64,000 nt of DNA from Stappia sp. TSB10P1A (GTDB taxonomy: Bacteria; Pseudomonadota; Alphaproteobacteria; Rhizobiales; Stappiaceae): NCBI RefSeq assembly GCF_900185725.1, contig NZ_FYAU01000014.1:124001-188000 (forward strand), in the 5' to 3' direction. The position numbers and the translations under genes were made by a program. This document shows positions 7,571 to 16,750 of the stretch, piece after piece (position 1 is the first letter of the stretch; every line of letters begins with the position of its first letter). The notes beneath the pieces are model-generated. The model made no database searches. It saw nothing but the letters and a program-made list of their open reading frames with translations, and was not told the DNA's origin.

Positions 7571-8299
7571 ATGGCCGATTTCCTGGCGCCCGCCTCCCCG
7601 ATCTCCGCCCCGGCCGCCGCGCCGGTCCTGCAATGCGTCATCTCCGGCGCCTTCGGGCGCCGGGTACTCGAGGCGCTGCGCGCGGAAGGGGTGGCGATTG
7701 CCGCGGCCGTCGATCTCGACGGCGCGGCCGACCCGGTCGAAGCCCTCTCGGGGCTGCCGGCCGCCGACACCTTGGTGATCCTCGACGTCGACCGGCCGGA
7801 GGTCCTGACGCGGCTGTGGGACCGGCTCGTCGGCAGCGGCTGCCGGCTGCATCTGATCGGCCTCCTGGACGACGGGCTGACCATCGGGCCGCAGTTCCGC
7901 GCAGGCCGGCCGGGCTGTCCGGAGTGTTTCGCCCGCCGCCGCCTTGCCGTGTCGAGCCAGGACGACGCCGGCCGGCTCGACAAGCTGAGCCGCACCTGTC
8001 TGGCGCGCCTGCCGGAGGCGCGGCCGGGCTTTCCGCCCTATCTGCCGGCGCTGGCCGCCAGCGCCCTTGCCGCGCGGCTGCGCCGCCCGCTGGAGGAGAG
8101 CGACGGGCGCTTCCTGCGCTTCCTCACTGACGGCAGCTTCCTGGAAGAGGGGCACCTGCTGGCGCTGCATGGCTGCCGCTGTCGCGGCACTGTCCCCGGC
8201 GGCCGGCGCACCACCCGCCATCTTGCCGCGATGCTCGGCCTGCCCGCCGCGGAGGACGCCGCGCCCGAACCGGAGACCCGGGAGGCGCCGGCATGGTAG
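7571..8299 (+). CDS. E1/ThiF-like YcaO partner (ocin-ThiF-like)
   Basis: A 242-residue protein resembling the E1-like partner of TOMM cyclodehydratases, which presents the leader-bound precursor to YcaO. The N-terminal half has a degenerate Rossmann pattern (CVISGAFGRRVLEAL, then TLVILDVD). A PGCPECFARRR motif in the middle and a CRC near residues 207-209 give a likely structural zinc site, as in many TOMM E1-like proteins. No nucleotide-binding glycine motif is obvious, so it is probably non-catalytic. The start at ATG 7571 is preceded by AGAGG about 10 bases upstream. The end overlaps the next gene by 7 bp. Identification rests on pattern and context. Confidence 0.75.
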   Translation: MADFLAPASPISAPAAAPVLQCVISGAFGRRVLEALRAEGVAIAAAVDLDGAADPVEALSGLPAADTLVILDVDRPEVLTRLWDRLVGSGCRLHLIGLLDDGLTIGPQFRAGRPGCPECFARRRLAVSSQDDAGRLDKLSRTCLARLPEARPGFPPYLPALAASALAARLRRPLEESDGRFLRFLTDGSFLEEGHLLALHGCRCRGTVPGGRRTTRHLAAMLGLPAAEDAAPEPETREAPAW

Positions 8300-10620
8300 T
8301 AGTCGAGCGCGCCCATGCCCGCGAACTCGCCGCCCAGCGGGCGCATGATCCCGAACTGCTGCGGCTGTCGCTGCAAAGGCCGTATTTTCCCCCAAGCGTT
8401 CCGGTCCTGCCGTTCGGGCCGTCGCGGCTGGCGATCCTGTGCGGCGGCCGGCGCGAGGTCCTGCGCAGCACCGTTCCGCACGCGCTGGTCAGGCGGCTGC
8501 TCGGCCTGTGCGACGGCACGCGGGCACCTAGCGAGATCGCGGAGGCTCTTGCCCCCGACTTCGGCGGCGCCGGGGAGGCGCTGCGCAATGTCGACGAACT
8601 GGTGACCCTGCTGGACCGGCGCGGGCTGATGCAGGACGGCGTGCCGGATGCGGCGGACGGCGTGCCGCTGCGCGAGGCGGAGACCGAGCGGTTCTGGGAG
8701 CAGGTCGTCGCCGCCGACAGCGTCCACCGCTCGCGCGCCGCCTTGCGCGCGGCGGTCGACCGGTTCCGGGTGCGCGTCCTTGGCCCGGCCTCCCTTCGCG
8801 GCGAAGCGGAAGCGGCGATCCGCGCCGCCGGCCTGCGCCTCGCCCATGCCGGCGCGCCGGATGTCGCCCTGGTGCTGTATGGCGATCCGGCGGATCTGTG
8901 CCCGTCGCCGGAGCCCCTGTCGCCCTTGCCCCTGCAACCGGGCACGCTGGTGCTGTTCGCCGGCGGTGGGCCTGAGAGCTTCCGGCTCGGGCCGCTGGTG
9001 CCGGCCGAGGCGGCGGCGACCGTCGCCGGCTGGCTTGCCGGTCCCTGGCTGGAGACGCCAAGCCATGACCGGTCCGCGCCGGTGCTGGAGGGTCTGCGTG
9101 CCAGCCTTTCCGCCGCGCGGCTGTTCCGCCTTGCCTGCGGCCTGGAGCGCGGCCGCAAGTTCAACAGCGTCGAAGTGTTCGCGCGCCGCGCGCCGGGTGC
9201 ACCAATCACCCGCGAGATCGCTCTCGTCTCGCCCTATGTCGCGGCGTCGGCGGACCTGCCCGACCCGGCGATGCTGGTGGCCGCCGCCCAGTCGGGCATC
9301 GAGGAGCTGTTCAGCCGGCACCTCAGCCCGCGCACCTATCTGATGCATTATGCCAGCAAGAACCGGAAGCTGGCGGCCGGCCCGGCGCCGGCCTTCCACG
9401 GCGTGCCGACGCTGGCCTTGCCCACCGCTGATCCCGATGCCGATCCCGGAGCCGATCCCGGCACTGCGGCGACCATGGCTTCTCGCCTGTCGCTGCTGTG
9501 CGGATGGGCCTTCGGCGAGGACGAGGGCCGGCGCCTCACGCCGTCCGGCGGCGATCTGCGCTCGGCCGCGCTCATCGTCAACCTGCCGCAGGACACCGAC
9601 CTTCCGGCGGGCCTCTATCGCTATCGCGACGCCGATCATCTGCTTGAGCGTGTTGGCGCGCCGCTGGTGGGCGCCGAAACCGGCCTGCCGGACAACGGCC
9701 CTGCCTTCCTTGTCGTCTCGCGGCTGCGGCGGGTGGCGCGCAAGTACCAGGACGCGGCCTACAAGATCTGCGGCCTCGACGCCGGCGTCTCCAGTGCCGT
9801 GCTGATGGAGACGGCAGCGCGGCTCGGCCTCGACCTTGTCGTGCGCAGCGACCTCGACATGGGTGCCATCGAGCGCCGCCTGCCGCTCCCTTTCCTCGAC
9901 GACCGCCACATGCTGTCGCTCTGCCTCGCGGCCCCGGACGACAGTGCCGACCCGCCGCACGAGCCGGAGCACGACCCGCTGGACGACCCGCAGGCCCTTC
10001 ACGAACCGCGCCTGCCGCACTGGATCGTCGCGCTCGGCAAGGCACCGCTGCGGGATCGCCAGCTCCCCGCGCCGGCCGAGCCGCAGCCCTCGCTGGGGGA
10101 TCTGGCGCGCATGGGCGAGGTGCTGCGCGCGCGCCGGGCGGTGCGCCTGCTGCCGCCCGCGCCCCTGTCGCCGGAGACGATCCTTGCGCTTCTCGCCGAG
10201 GCGCGGGCCGGCGCCGCTCGCCATGCGCCGAGCCTTGCGCCCCATCTGCGCTTCGTCGCGGTCGACCGTGCCCGCGGCCTGGTGGTGGAGGGCTGCGACG
10301 GCCAGCCGCGCTGGTCGCCCGGCATCGGCGACACCCGCGTCTTCTGGCAGTCCGTGCCCGACATGGCTCCGGCCCTGCTGGTCGCCGGGCTGGAGATGGC
10401 GCCGCTGGCGCGGGGCACTGGCGCGCCGGGCTATCGCTACGCGCTGCAGGCGCTCGGCGCCGGGCTGCATCTCGCCTGGCTCGGCGCCTGCGCACGGGGG
10501 CTGCAGGGCACGCTGCTCGGCGGCGTCTTCAACGAGGGGCTGAATGCCTGCCTGCCGGGCGAAAGCTGGCGGATCGCGCCGATTGCCGGGCTGGCGGTCG
10601 GGGAGGGGGCGCGCTCATGA
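8293..10620 (+). CDS. SagB-type azoline dehydrogenase with E1-like/RRE-like N-terminus
   Basis: A 775-residue multidomain protein expected to oxidise azolines to azoles with FMN. Residues about 40-115 look like a PqqD-like leader-recognition fold. About 155-260 resemble a reduced E1-like domain. About 270-560 form a first nitroreductase-like (SagB) domain, including YLMHYASKNRKL and YKICGLDAGVSSAVL. About 600-775 form a second, starting ARRAVRLL and ending with the glycine-rich LGACARGLQGTLLGGVF. Doubled nitroreductase cores are known in TOMM dehydrogenases. A short Asp-Pro repeat lies near residues 378-392. It overlaps its neighbours by 7 and 4 bp, in the middle of the enzyme block. Confidence 0.85.
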   Translation: MVVVERAHARELAAQRAHDPELLRLSLQRPYFPPSVPVLPFGPSRLAILCGGRREVLRSTVPHALVRRLLGLCDGTRAPSEIAEALAPDFGGAGEALRNVDELVTLLDRRGLMQDGVPDAADGVPLREAETERFWEQVVAADSVHRSRAALRAAVDRFRVRVLGPASLRGEAEAAIRAAGLRLAHAGAPDVALVLYGDPADLCPSPEPLSPLPLQPGTLVLFAGGGPESFRLGPLVPAEAAATVAGWLAGPWLETPSHDRSAPVLEGLRASLSAARLFRLACGLERGRKFNSVEVFARRAPGAPITREIALVSPYVAASADLPDPAMLVAAAQSGIEELFSRHLSPRTYLMHYASKNRKLAAGPAPAFHGVPTLALPTADPDADPGADPGTAATMASRLSLLCGWAFGEDEGRRLTPSGGDLRSAALIVNLPQDTDLPAGLYRYRDADHLLERVGAPLVGAETGLPDNGPAFLVVSRLRRVARKYQDAAYKICGLDAGVSSAVLMETAARLGLDLVVRSDLDMGAIERRLPLPFLDDRHMLSLCLAAPDDSADPPHEPEHDPLDDPQALHEPRLPHWIVALGKAPLRDRQLPAPAEPQPSLGDLARMGEVLRARRAVRLLPPAPLSPETILALLAEARAGAARHAPSLAPHLRFVAVDRARGLVVEGCDGQPRWSPGIGDTRVFWQSVPDMAPALLVAGLEMAPLARGTGAPGYRYALQALGAGLHLAWLGACARGLQGTLLGGVFNEGLNACLPGESWRIAPIAGLAVGEGARS

Positions 10621-11546
10621 GCCGGCCCGCCGCACCCGGCATGATGGAGGCCGCCCCGATGCTGCTGGCGGCCGGCGGCCGTCTCTTCCTCATCCCGCGC
10701 GGCACCGCGCCCTATCTCAGGGTCGGCGGCCCGCTGTCGCGCGCCGTGCTGGCGCTGCTCGGCGGGCGCGATCGCGGCGCGGTGCTGGCGGATCTGGCGG
10801 CGGCGGGCGAGCCTTCGGCGGGGGCGCTGCTCTCCGCCGCCGAGGCGCTGATCGCCCGCCATGCGCTGGCGGGCCTGCCGGAGTGCCGCCCGCCCCGCCG
10901 CAGCGGCGCCGTGCTGCTCGTCGCCGGCAGCGTCCTGGCGCTGGCTGCCATCCTCCTGTGTGCCGGCTTCCTCATTGCCCAAGTCGCAGCACCGATGGAG
11001 GCCGGCTTGCCGCTCTCGCTGGCAACGCTCGGCTGGCTGGCGCTCGCCGTGCCGTGCCTCGTTCTGGCGCACGAGGCGGCGCATCTTCTGGTCGCGCGCC
11101 TCTTCGCCGTCAGGCCCTCGGCCATCGGCGTCCATCGCGGGCGCGCCGGCCTGCCGATGCCCTGGCTCGACCTGCGCGAGGCCTGGGGTCTGGCGCCGCG
11201 CGACCACGCGCTGGTGCATCTCGCCGGACCGTTCTGCGACCTGCTGCTGACCGCGCTTGCGGTGCTGCTGCTGTGGGTCGGGGCCGCGCCGGTCGCCCCG
11301 CTGCAGGCGCTCGCGCTCGCCGGCACCGCCTTGCTGCTGGCCAATCTCACGCCCTTCGGCCGCAGCGATCTGGTCGGCGCCTGCCGCGCCACCCGTGCCG
11401 ACCCCGATTACGGTCCCTGCCGCCTGCAGCGGGGCCGGCTCGCCGGTCCGCCCGGCCTGATGCGGTTCGCCCGCCTCTATCTCGCGGTGCTGGCGCTGCT
11501 GCCGGCGCTCCTGTGTCTTGCCGCTCTTTCAAGGATCCTGCGATGA
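10617..11546 (+). CDS. M50-family membrane zinc protease with PqqD-like N-terminus
   Basis: A 309-residue polytopic inner-membrane protein of the site-2-protease family. The zinc motif HEAAH is at about 152-156, followed by AGPFCDLLL and NLTPFGRSD, a version of the N-P-D third-ligand motif. Four or five membrane helices are visible. The first 90 residues are soluble and resemble PqqD-like leader-binding domains of peptide-maturation proteases. Its position between dehydrogenase and secreted VOC protein, with ATGA overlaps at both ends, suggests it removes the precursor leader, coupled to export. It could instead be a regulator-cleaving or immunity protease. Confidence 0.8.
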   Translation: MSRPAAPGMMEAAPMLLAAGGRLFLIPRGTAPYLRVGGPLSRAVLALLGGRDRGAVLADLAAAGEPSAGALLSAAEALIARHALAGLPECRPPRRSGAVLLVAGSVLALAAILLCAGFLIAQVAAPMEAGLPLSLATLGWLALAVPCLVLAHEAAHLLVARLFAVRPSAIGVHRGRAGLPMPWLDLREAWGLAPRDHALVHLAGPFCDLLLTALAVLLLWVGAAPVAPLQALALAGTALLLANLTPFGRSDLVGACRATRADPDYGPCRLQRGRLAGPPGLMRFARLYLAVLALLPALLCLAALSRILR

Positions 11547-12457
11547 AAGCTCTCGTTTCCGTCCTGCTCGGCCTGCTCCTTGCCGTGCCGCCGGCCGCGG
11601 CGCAGCACGCGGTCGTCCCGCCGGGCCTCAGCGGCCCCTCCGCCGGGCCGGTCGCCGGCGCGCGGGAGAATGTCGAGACCCTCGGTTTCGTTCGCATCGC
11701 GGTGGAGGACGTGGCCGCGACCAGCCGCTGGCTGCGCGAGGAGATGGGCTTCACCCCCTGGGAGATCGGCGCGCGCGCCAGCGGCGAAGAGAGCGTCATG
11801 GTGATGCTGTCCTCCGGGCAGAGCGTCGAGTTCTTCAGCCGCCGCCCGTTCTACGAGCGGCTGGAGATGAGCGGCGCGCGCACCGTCGCGCTGGCGCTCT
11901 ATGTGCGCGACATCGGCGCCGCGATGATGGCGCTGGCCGCGAGCGGCGTGCCGACCACCGACATCATTCCGCTGCATGCGGGCGGCGAGACGAGCTACCC
12001 GAAGATGTTCGACCTGCTCTTCATCCGTTCCTTCGACTTTCCCTTGTGGAACTTCAGCTTCGCGCAGCGCGACAACGCGGGCATCGCGGCGGTGCGGGCC
12101 GGCTATCCCGAATATGACGACCGCAAGTGGCAGGAGCACGGCAACGGCGCCGATGGTCTGTCCGAGGTCTGGTTCGGCGTCCGTGACCTCGCGGCGAGCG
12201 AGCGGCACCTCGCCGAACTGGCCCTGGTCGCAAGCGAGGAGCAGGGTAACGAGAAGGGCGAGCGCGTCTATACGCTCAGCGGCATGGTCCTGCGCCTCGT
12301 CTCGCCGGACCATCCCGAGCGCGGCGCGGAGATCGCCCGCCGGATCGAGGCCGGCGGCGAGGGCGCCTTTCACATCGTCTTCCGCTCCGATGCGGGGCGG
12401 GCCTCGCTCGGCGCGCAGGCGATCCCCGGCAGCGAACTCCTGCTGGAGGTGCGATGA
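11543..12457 (+). CDS. secreted VOC (glyoxalase/bleomycin-resistance fold) protein
   Basis: A 304-residue protein with a clear signal peptide (hydrophobic stretch 4-16, AAA-Q cleavage near residue 21), so it is periplasmic. The mature part holds two VOC-type half-domains, the first at about 35-170 (ETLGFVRIAVEDVAATSRWL) and the second at about 185-300 (LSEVWFGVRDLAASERHL). VOC proteins include metal-dependent enzymes and drug-sequestering resistance proteins. A periplasmic copy buried in a RiPP operon suggests peptide binding or immunity, or a metal-dependent modification after export. Function is inferred from context only. Confidence 0.78.
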   Translation: MKALVSVLLGLLLAVPPAAAQHAVVPPGLSGPSAGPVAGARENVETLGFVRIAVEDVAATSRWLREEMGFTPWEIGARASGEESVMVMLSSGQSVEFFSRRPFYERLEMSGARTVALALYVRDIGAAMMALAASGVPTTDIIPLHAGGETSYPKMFDLLFIRSFDFPLWNFSFAQRDNAGIAAVRAGYPEYDDRKWQEHGNGADGLSEVWFGVRDLAASERHLAELALVASEEQGNEKGERVYTLSGMVLRLVSPDHPERGAEIARRIEAGGEGAFHIVFRSDAGRASLGAQAIPGSELLLEVR

Positions 12458-13836
12458 CCCTGCACGAGGCGCCGCGTCCACATCCTGTCGTGCGGCCCGG
12501 GCCGGGAGCCGGGGCCGGGCGCCGCCCTGGAGCCGAGGGCGGTGCGCCGGCGGCCGCCCAGCAGCGGCTGGAGGCGATGGACCGGCCGTTGAAACGGCCC
12601 GTGTGGAAGGGCGCCGCCGCCTGGACCGGCCTGGCCGCGCTCTGCGCCGCGGTGATCGTGCTGGCGGCGACGCGGTTCGACTGGTCCGACGACCGGGTGA
12701 TCCAGGTGGCGCGCGCGGATGTGGTTCTCGACCGGGTCCGCCTCGGTCCCTTCCAGCCGGTGCTGCATGCCACCGGCCAGGTCAAGCCGCGCACCTCCGT
12801 CGCGTTGCAGAACAGCATTTCGGGCCGTGTCGATGCCGTCCATGTCAAGCCGGGCGACCGGGTCAGCGCCGGCAAGCTGCTGTTCGAACTCTCCAATCCG
12901 GAGACGGAGATGAGCTTCTTCACGCTCGAGGTGCAGGTCGCCGAACAGCTCAACGCGCTGACCCAGCGCGAGCAGAGCCTGGAGCGCGGCCGCCAGGAGG
13001 ACGAGCTGGAAGTGCTGCGGCTGACCAACGAGATCGCCGAGCTCCGCATCCAGCTCGAGCGCCGCCGCCAACTGCTGACGCGGGGCCACGACAAGCCCTT
13101 CGAGGTCGACGCGCTGATGCGCCAGCAAACCCATCTGGGTGCCGTTCTGGAAATGCGCGTGGGCATGCTGAAGTCGCGGATCCAGTGGCAGGGCGACCAG
13201 GCGCAGCAGGCAAGGACCCTGTCCGGCAACCTGATGCGCAATCTGGAGACGGCGCGCGCCTCGCTCGACGCGCTGAACATCCGCGCCACCATGGACGGCA
13301 CGCTCTCCGACTTCAGCGTCAAGCGCGGCGAGGTGGTGGAGCGCGGCGCCAACCTCGTCACCCTGTTCGAGCTCGGCACGCCGATCATCGAGGCGGAGGT
13401 CGACGAGATCTATCTCGACCGCCTGTCGATCGGCGACGAGGCGAGCTGGCGCGACGGCGGGGGCGGCTGGCGGGGGCTCAGGGTGCGGCGGATCCTGCCG
13501 GAGGTGATCGACGGCAAGATCACGCTGGAGATGGATTTCGTCGACGCGCCGCCGGACGGGCTCGTCCACGGCCAGCGCCTCGACATCCAGATCCGCACCC
13601 GCGCGCTTGCCGAGGACGTGCTGATCCTCGCCAATGGCGGCTTCCTCGCCCAGACCGGCGGCAACTGGGTCTTCGTGCTGGACGAGGCGAGCGGCCGGGC
13701 GACGCGGGTGCCCGTCGAGATCCTCGCCACCACCCGCGACGAGGTCGCGCTGAAGACCGGCCCCGCGCCGGGCAGCGCGGTCGTCGTCTCCTCCTATCTC
13801 GGCCTTGCCGAGGCCGATTATCTCAGGATCGAGTGA
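12454..13836 (+). CDS. HlyD/MacA-type periplasmic adaptor subunit
   Basis: A 460-residue membrane-fusion protein. A proline-rich cytoplasmic N-terminus (1-48) precedes a single membrane helix (about 55-70), then a lipoyl-type half motif (GRVDAVHVKPGDRVSAGKLL) near 125-145 and a long coiled coil (about 150-275). The second lipoyl half and beta-barrel end near 420. It would bridge the MacB-type permease at 425 and ATPase at 13848 to an outer-membrane channel. No TolC-like protein is encoded here, so a chromosomal TolC is presumably used. The ATG overlaps the VOC stop. Confidence 0.9.
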   Translation: MTLHEAPRPHPVVRPGPGAGAGRRPGAEGGAPAAAQQRLEAMDRPLKRPVWKGAAAWTGLAALCAAVIVLAATRFDWSDDRVIQVARADVVLDRVRLGPFQPVLHATGQVKPRTSVALQNSISGRVDAVHVKPGDRVSAGKLLFELSNPETEMSFFTLEVQVAEQLNALTQREQSLERGRQEDELEVLRLTNEIAELRIQLERRRQLLTRGHDKPFEVDALMRQQTHLGAVLEMRVGMLKSRIQWQGDQAQQARTLSGNLMRNLETARASLDALNIRATMDGTLSDFSVKRGEVVERGANLVTLFELGTPIIEAEVDEIYLDRLSIGDEASWRDGGGGWRGLRVRRILPEVIDGKITLEMDFVDAPPDGLVHGQRLDIQIRTRALAEDVLILANGGFLAQTGGNWVFVLDEASGRATRVPVEILATTRDEVALKTGPAPGSAVVVSSYLGLAEADYLRIE

Positions 13837-13847
13837 GCAGGACGGCC

Positions 13848-14582
13848 ATGCAGATCGAGCTCCATGGGGTTACCAGGCGTTTCCGCAGCCGCAATGTCGA
13901 GACCACGGCGCTGAACGGGTTGTCGCTGGAGATCCCTTCGGGTCAGCTCACCACGGTGATCGGTCCGTCCGGCTGCGGCAAGACGACGATGCTGGCGATC
14001 ATGGGCCTGCTGGAGGCGCCCGACGAGGGCGAGGTGCGCTTCGACGGCGCGCCGGTCTCGCGCCTCGGCCGCCGCCGCCGGCTGGTGCTGCGCCGGGAGC
14101 GGGTGTCCTTCGTCTTCCAGTCGCTGAACCTGATCGAGGAGATCTCGGTTCTGGAGAACGTGGCGCTGCCGGCCCGCTACATGTCGCTGCCGGCGCGCGA
14201 ATGCCGGGCGCGGGCGGAGCAGGCGCTGGAGGAGATGGGCCTCGGCTTTCGCGCGCAGCATTTCCCCTTCCAGCTTTCGGGCGGCCAGCGCCAGCGGGTT
14301 GCCATCGCCCGGGCGCTGGCGATGCGCTCCGACCTGATCCTGGCGGACGAGCCGACCGGCAATCTCGACCGCGACAGCAGCGCCGGCGTGCTGGAGGCGC
14401 TGCTGGCCTGCCGGGCGCGCGGCACCACCGTCGTGCTGGTCACCCACGATCCCGATATCGCCGAACTGGGGGACTTCGTCGTCGAGATGCAGGGCGGCCA
14501 TGTGGTGAACGGGCGGGCCGGGGAGTTGAGCGAGCGCCGCCCCGCCCCGTCCGGGCGCTGGGTCGAGGCGATCGCCACATGA
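13848..14582 (+). CDS. MacB/LolD-class ABC ATP-binding protein
   Basis: A 244-residue stand-alone nucleotide-binding domain. Walker A GPSGCGKTT, signature LSGGQRQR, Walker B LILADEPTGNLD and the switch region LVTHD are intact; the DEPTGNLD form is typical of MacB/LolD ATPases. The partner permease is almost certainly the FtsX-type protein at 425, with the HlyD adaptor at 12454 completing a tripartite exporter whose parts are split to opposite ends of the operon. It starts 11 bp after the adaptor stop and overlaps the LanB gene by ATGA. Confidence 0.92.
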   Translation: MQIELHGVTRRFRSRNVETTALNGLSLEIPSGQLTTVIGPSGCGKTTMLAIMGLLEAPDEGEVRFDGAPVSRLGRRRRLVLRRERVSFVFQSLNLIEEISVLENVALPARYMSLPARECRARAEQALEEMGLGFRAQHFPFQLSGGQRQRVAIARALAMRSDLILADEPTGNLDRDSSAGVLEALLACRARGTTVVLVTHDPDIAELGDFVVEMQGGHVVNGRAGELSERRPAPSGRWVEAIAT

Positions 14583-16750
14583 CGGGGCTCGCCGAGCCAC
14601 GGACAGAGACCGCCGTCGCCGCAGGATGGACGGGGCCGCGCGCTGCCTCCGCCGACATGCTGGTGCTGCGGCTGGCGCCGCTGCCGGCCGAAATCCTCGA
14701 GGACCTCGTCTCGCCCGCCTTCCGCCGGGCACTTGCCGAGGCGGGCAAGGACGATGCGCCGCCTTCCGCCGGCCTTGCCGGCCTCTGGCCTTGCGAACTT
14801 GAGCGGATCTTCGAGGCGCTGCGCGCTCTCGCGCTGGACGCGCGCACGCTCTGGGTGCTGGACGAGGTGCGCGAGCGGCTTGCCCGGCTCGCCGCCACGC
14901 TCGGCAACCCGACCGAGAAGCCCGGCCGCCGGTTCCGCGCGGCGATGCGGCTCTTTCGCTATCTTGCCCGCGTTGCCCACAAGACCAGCCCGTACCAGCG
15001 CTACATGGGCATCGGCATCTGCGGCGGTGAGGGCCGGGCGCGGACGCGGTCGCCCCTGCGCTTCGACCTTTCGAGCCGGGACAGCCTGTCGCAGGAATGG
15101 ATCGCCGTGCTGCGGCACAATCATGCCGATGCGCTCGGCCAAGGCGAGCGGTTCGAACTCGCCGGCGCCCTGTCCCCGGATGGCGACCGGCTGGACGCGG
15201 AGCTGACCAGCCTCGGCCTGACGCGCGGCGCCCTGTGGCAGACCGCCCGGCACCGCAGCTTTCGCCTGCGCCCGCCGATCGACCGGGTGTTTCGCGCCCT
15301 TGCCGGGCGCAGCTTCTCCCTGGCCGAGCTGACGGCGGCATGCCGGGCGCATGGCATCGCCGAGGCGCAAGCTGGCGATCTCGTGCACGGCCTCGTCGAC
15401 CGGGGGCTGGTGCGGCGCTCTCCGGCGACGCCCGGCACGGCGGAGGCGGCGCTTGGCCGAGCCCCCGCTCCGGCGCTGCTGGCCCGTCTTGCCGCCGATC
15501 CGCTGCTGCAGGACGCGCCGAGGCTGCATCGCGACTGCTGGGTCCGGCTGCACGACCAACCGGACTACGACCTTGCCGGCCTCCGCGACCGGGTCTGCCG
15601 GGCGGTGGCGGACCTGTCGATGCCCTCGCCCGAGCACCGGCTGCTGCGCGACCTGTTCCAGGCGCTCGCCCCGCCCGGCGGCGGGGCGATGCTGCTGTCG
15701 CGCTTTGCCGAGGAGATCCAGCAGGTCGGGCCGCAGCTTCTTGCCCGCCTCTGCGATCCGGCGCTGGCCCGCCGCCTTGCCGCCGAAGGGCTCGGCCCCG
15801 GCAGCGGCCATCATCCCTTCTGCGCCCATGTCCAGCCGTTCCGCGAGGACGGCGCGCTGCGGCTGGTGCTCAACGGCACGTTCGACGAGCCGGTCTGGCT
15901 GCTCGCCCGCTACACCCAGGGCGAGGGCGAGGAAGCGGAGGCGATGCGCGGCCATCTGCGCGGCTGGCTGGCGCGGCAGAGCGCGCTGACGGGCGAACGG
16001 TTCGTCGGCCTGTCGCGCGGCAGCGAGGTGAGCAGCCTGCAGCGCCATCGCGGCCTCGTCGACCGCTACCTTGCCGGCTTCGCGCCGCCCGGCGCGGCGG
16101 TGCCGCTGCTGTCGCCGGCGGATTGCCGGGTGTCGCTGGCGCCGGGCGGGCGGCGCCTGCAAGTGGAAGACGGCGAGGGAGGGCTGCTGCGCTTCGTCAA
16201 TCTCGGCAGCGTGCTGCCGTCGCCGGCCTGGGGCCTGCACCACTGGCTGATCCATCTGACCGCCCCCGTCGCGGTCATGCGGCCCGGCCTCGACAAGGGC
16301 TTCGTCGGCGACGAGACGCTGCCCGCGCGCCACCGGCCGCGCGAATATCATGGCGACTGCGTGCTCTTCCGCGAGACCTGGTACGAGACCTCGCAGGATC
16401 TGCTGGACGCGGTCTGGCGCGGGGAGGGCGAGGCGCATCTGCCGACGGTCGGCGCCATGGCGGCGCTCGCCCGCTATTTCCGCGCCCGCGGCATGCCGGC
16501 GCAGGTCTTCGTCGCCCGCAAGCCGGGCATGGACTGGCATGCCAGCAACTCGATGGCCAACCGCCACCGCAAGCCGCAATGGATCGACATCGCCAACCCG
16601 GTCTGCGTCGCCCTGTTGCGCCGGATCCTGCGCGAAAGCCGCACCGTCATGTTCCAGGAGGTGCTTCCCGGCCCGGCCGACCGGCTCGCCCGTGCCGGCG
16701 GCGGCACGCATGCGGCCGAGCTGCATCTGGAGGCGAGCCTGACATGGTAG
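14579..16750 (+). CDS. split LanB: lantibiotic dehydratase N-terminal (glutamylation) protein
   Basis: A 723-residue protein resembling the glutamylation domain of class I lanthipeptide dehydratases and thiopeptide TbtB-like proteins, which transfer Glu from glutamyl-tRNA to Ser/Thr side chains. Visible family-like blocks are HKTSPYQRYMG (134-144, equivalent to the usual TPFG region), a central region with LRDLFQ and GLSRGSEVSSLQRHRG, and a C-terminal block (VFVARKPGMDWHASNSMANR) resembling the lantibiotic dehydratase end. The SpaB_C elimination domain is absent and encoded separately at 5287, which is the thiopeptide/goadsporin arrangement. Overlaps of 4 and 7 bp keep it within the operon. 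Sequence similarity is moderate; genomic context raises confidence. Confidence 0.82.
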   Translation: MTGLAEPRTETAVAAGWTGPRAASADMLVLRLAPLPAEILEDLVSPAFRRALAEAGKDDAPPSAGLAGLWPCELERIFEALRALALDARTLWVLDEVRERLARLAATLGNPTEKPGRRFRAAMRLFRYLARVAHKTSPYQRYMGIGICGGEGRARTRSPLRFDLSSRDSLSQEWIAVLRHNHADALGQGERFELAGALSPDGDRLDAELTSLGLTRGALWQTARHRSFRLRPPIDRVFRALAGRSFSLAELTAACRAHGIAEAQAGDLVHGLVDRGLVRRSPATPGTAEAALGRAPAPALLARLAADPLLQDAPRLHRDCWVRLHDQPDYDLAGLRDRVCRAVADLSMPSPEHRLLRDLFQALAPPGGGAMLLSRFAEEIQQVGPQLLARLCDPALARRLAAEGLGPGSGHHPFCAHVQPFREDGALRLVLNGTFDEPVWLLARYTQGEGEEAEAMRGHLRGWLARQSALTGERFVGLSRGSEVSSLQRHRGLVDRYLAGFAPPGAAVPLLSPADCRVSLAPGGRRLQVEDGEGGLLRFVNLGSVLPSPAWGLHHWLIHLTAPVAVMRPGLDKGFVGDETLPARHRPREYHGDCVLFRETWYETSQDLLDAVWRGEGEAHLPTVGAMAALARYFRARGMPAQVFVARKPGMDWHASNSMANRHRKPQWIDIANPVCVALLRRILRESRTVMFQEVLPGPADRLARAGGGTHAAELHLEASLTW

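Noticed and set aside
8038-10470. 810-codon - strand frame opposite the SagB-type dehydrogenase.
   Set aside because: Low-complexity shadow frame; no ribosome site or family pattern.
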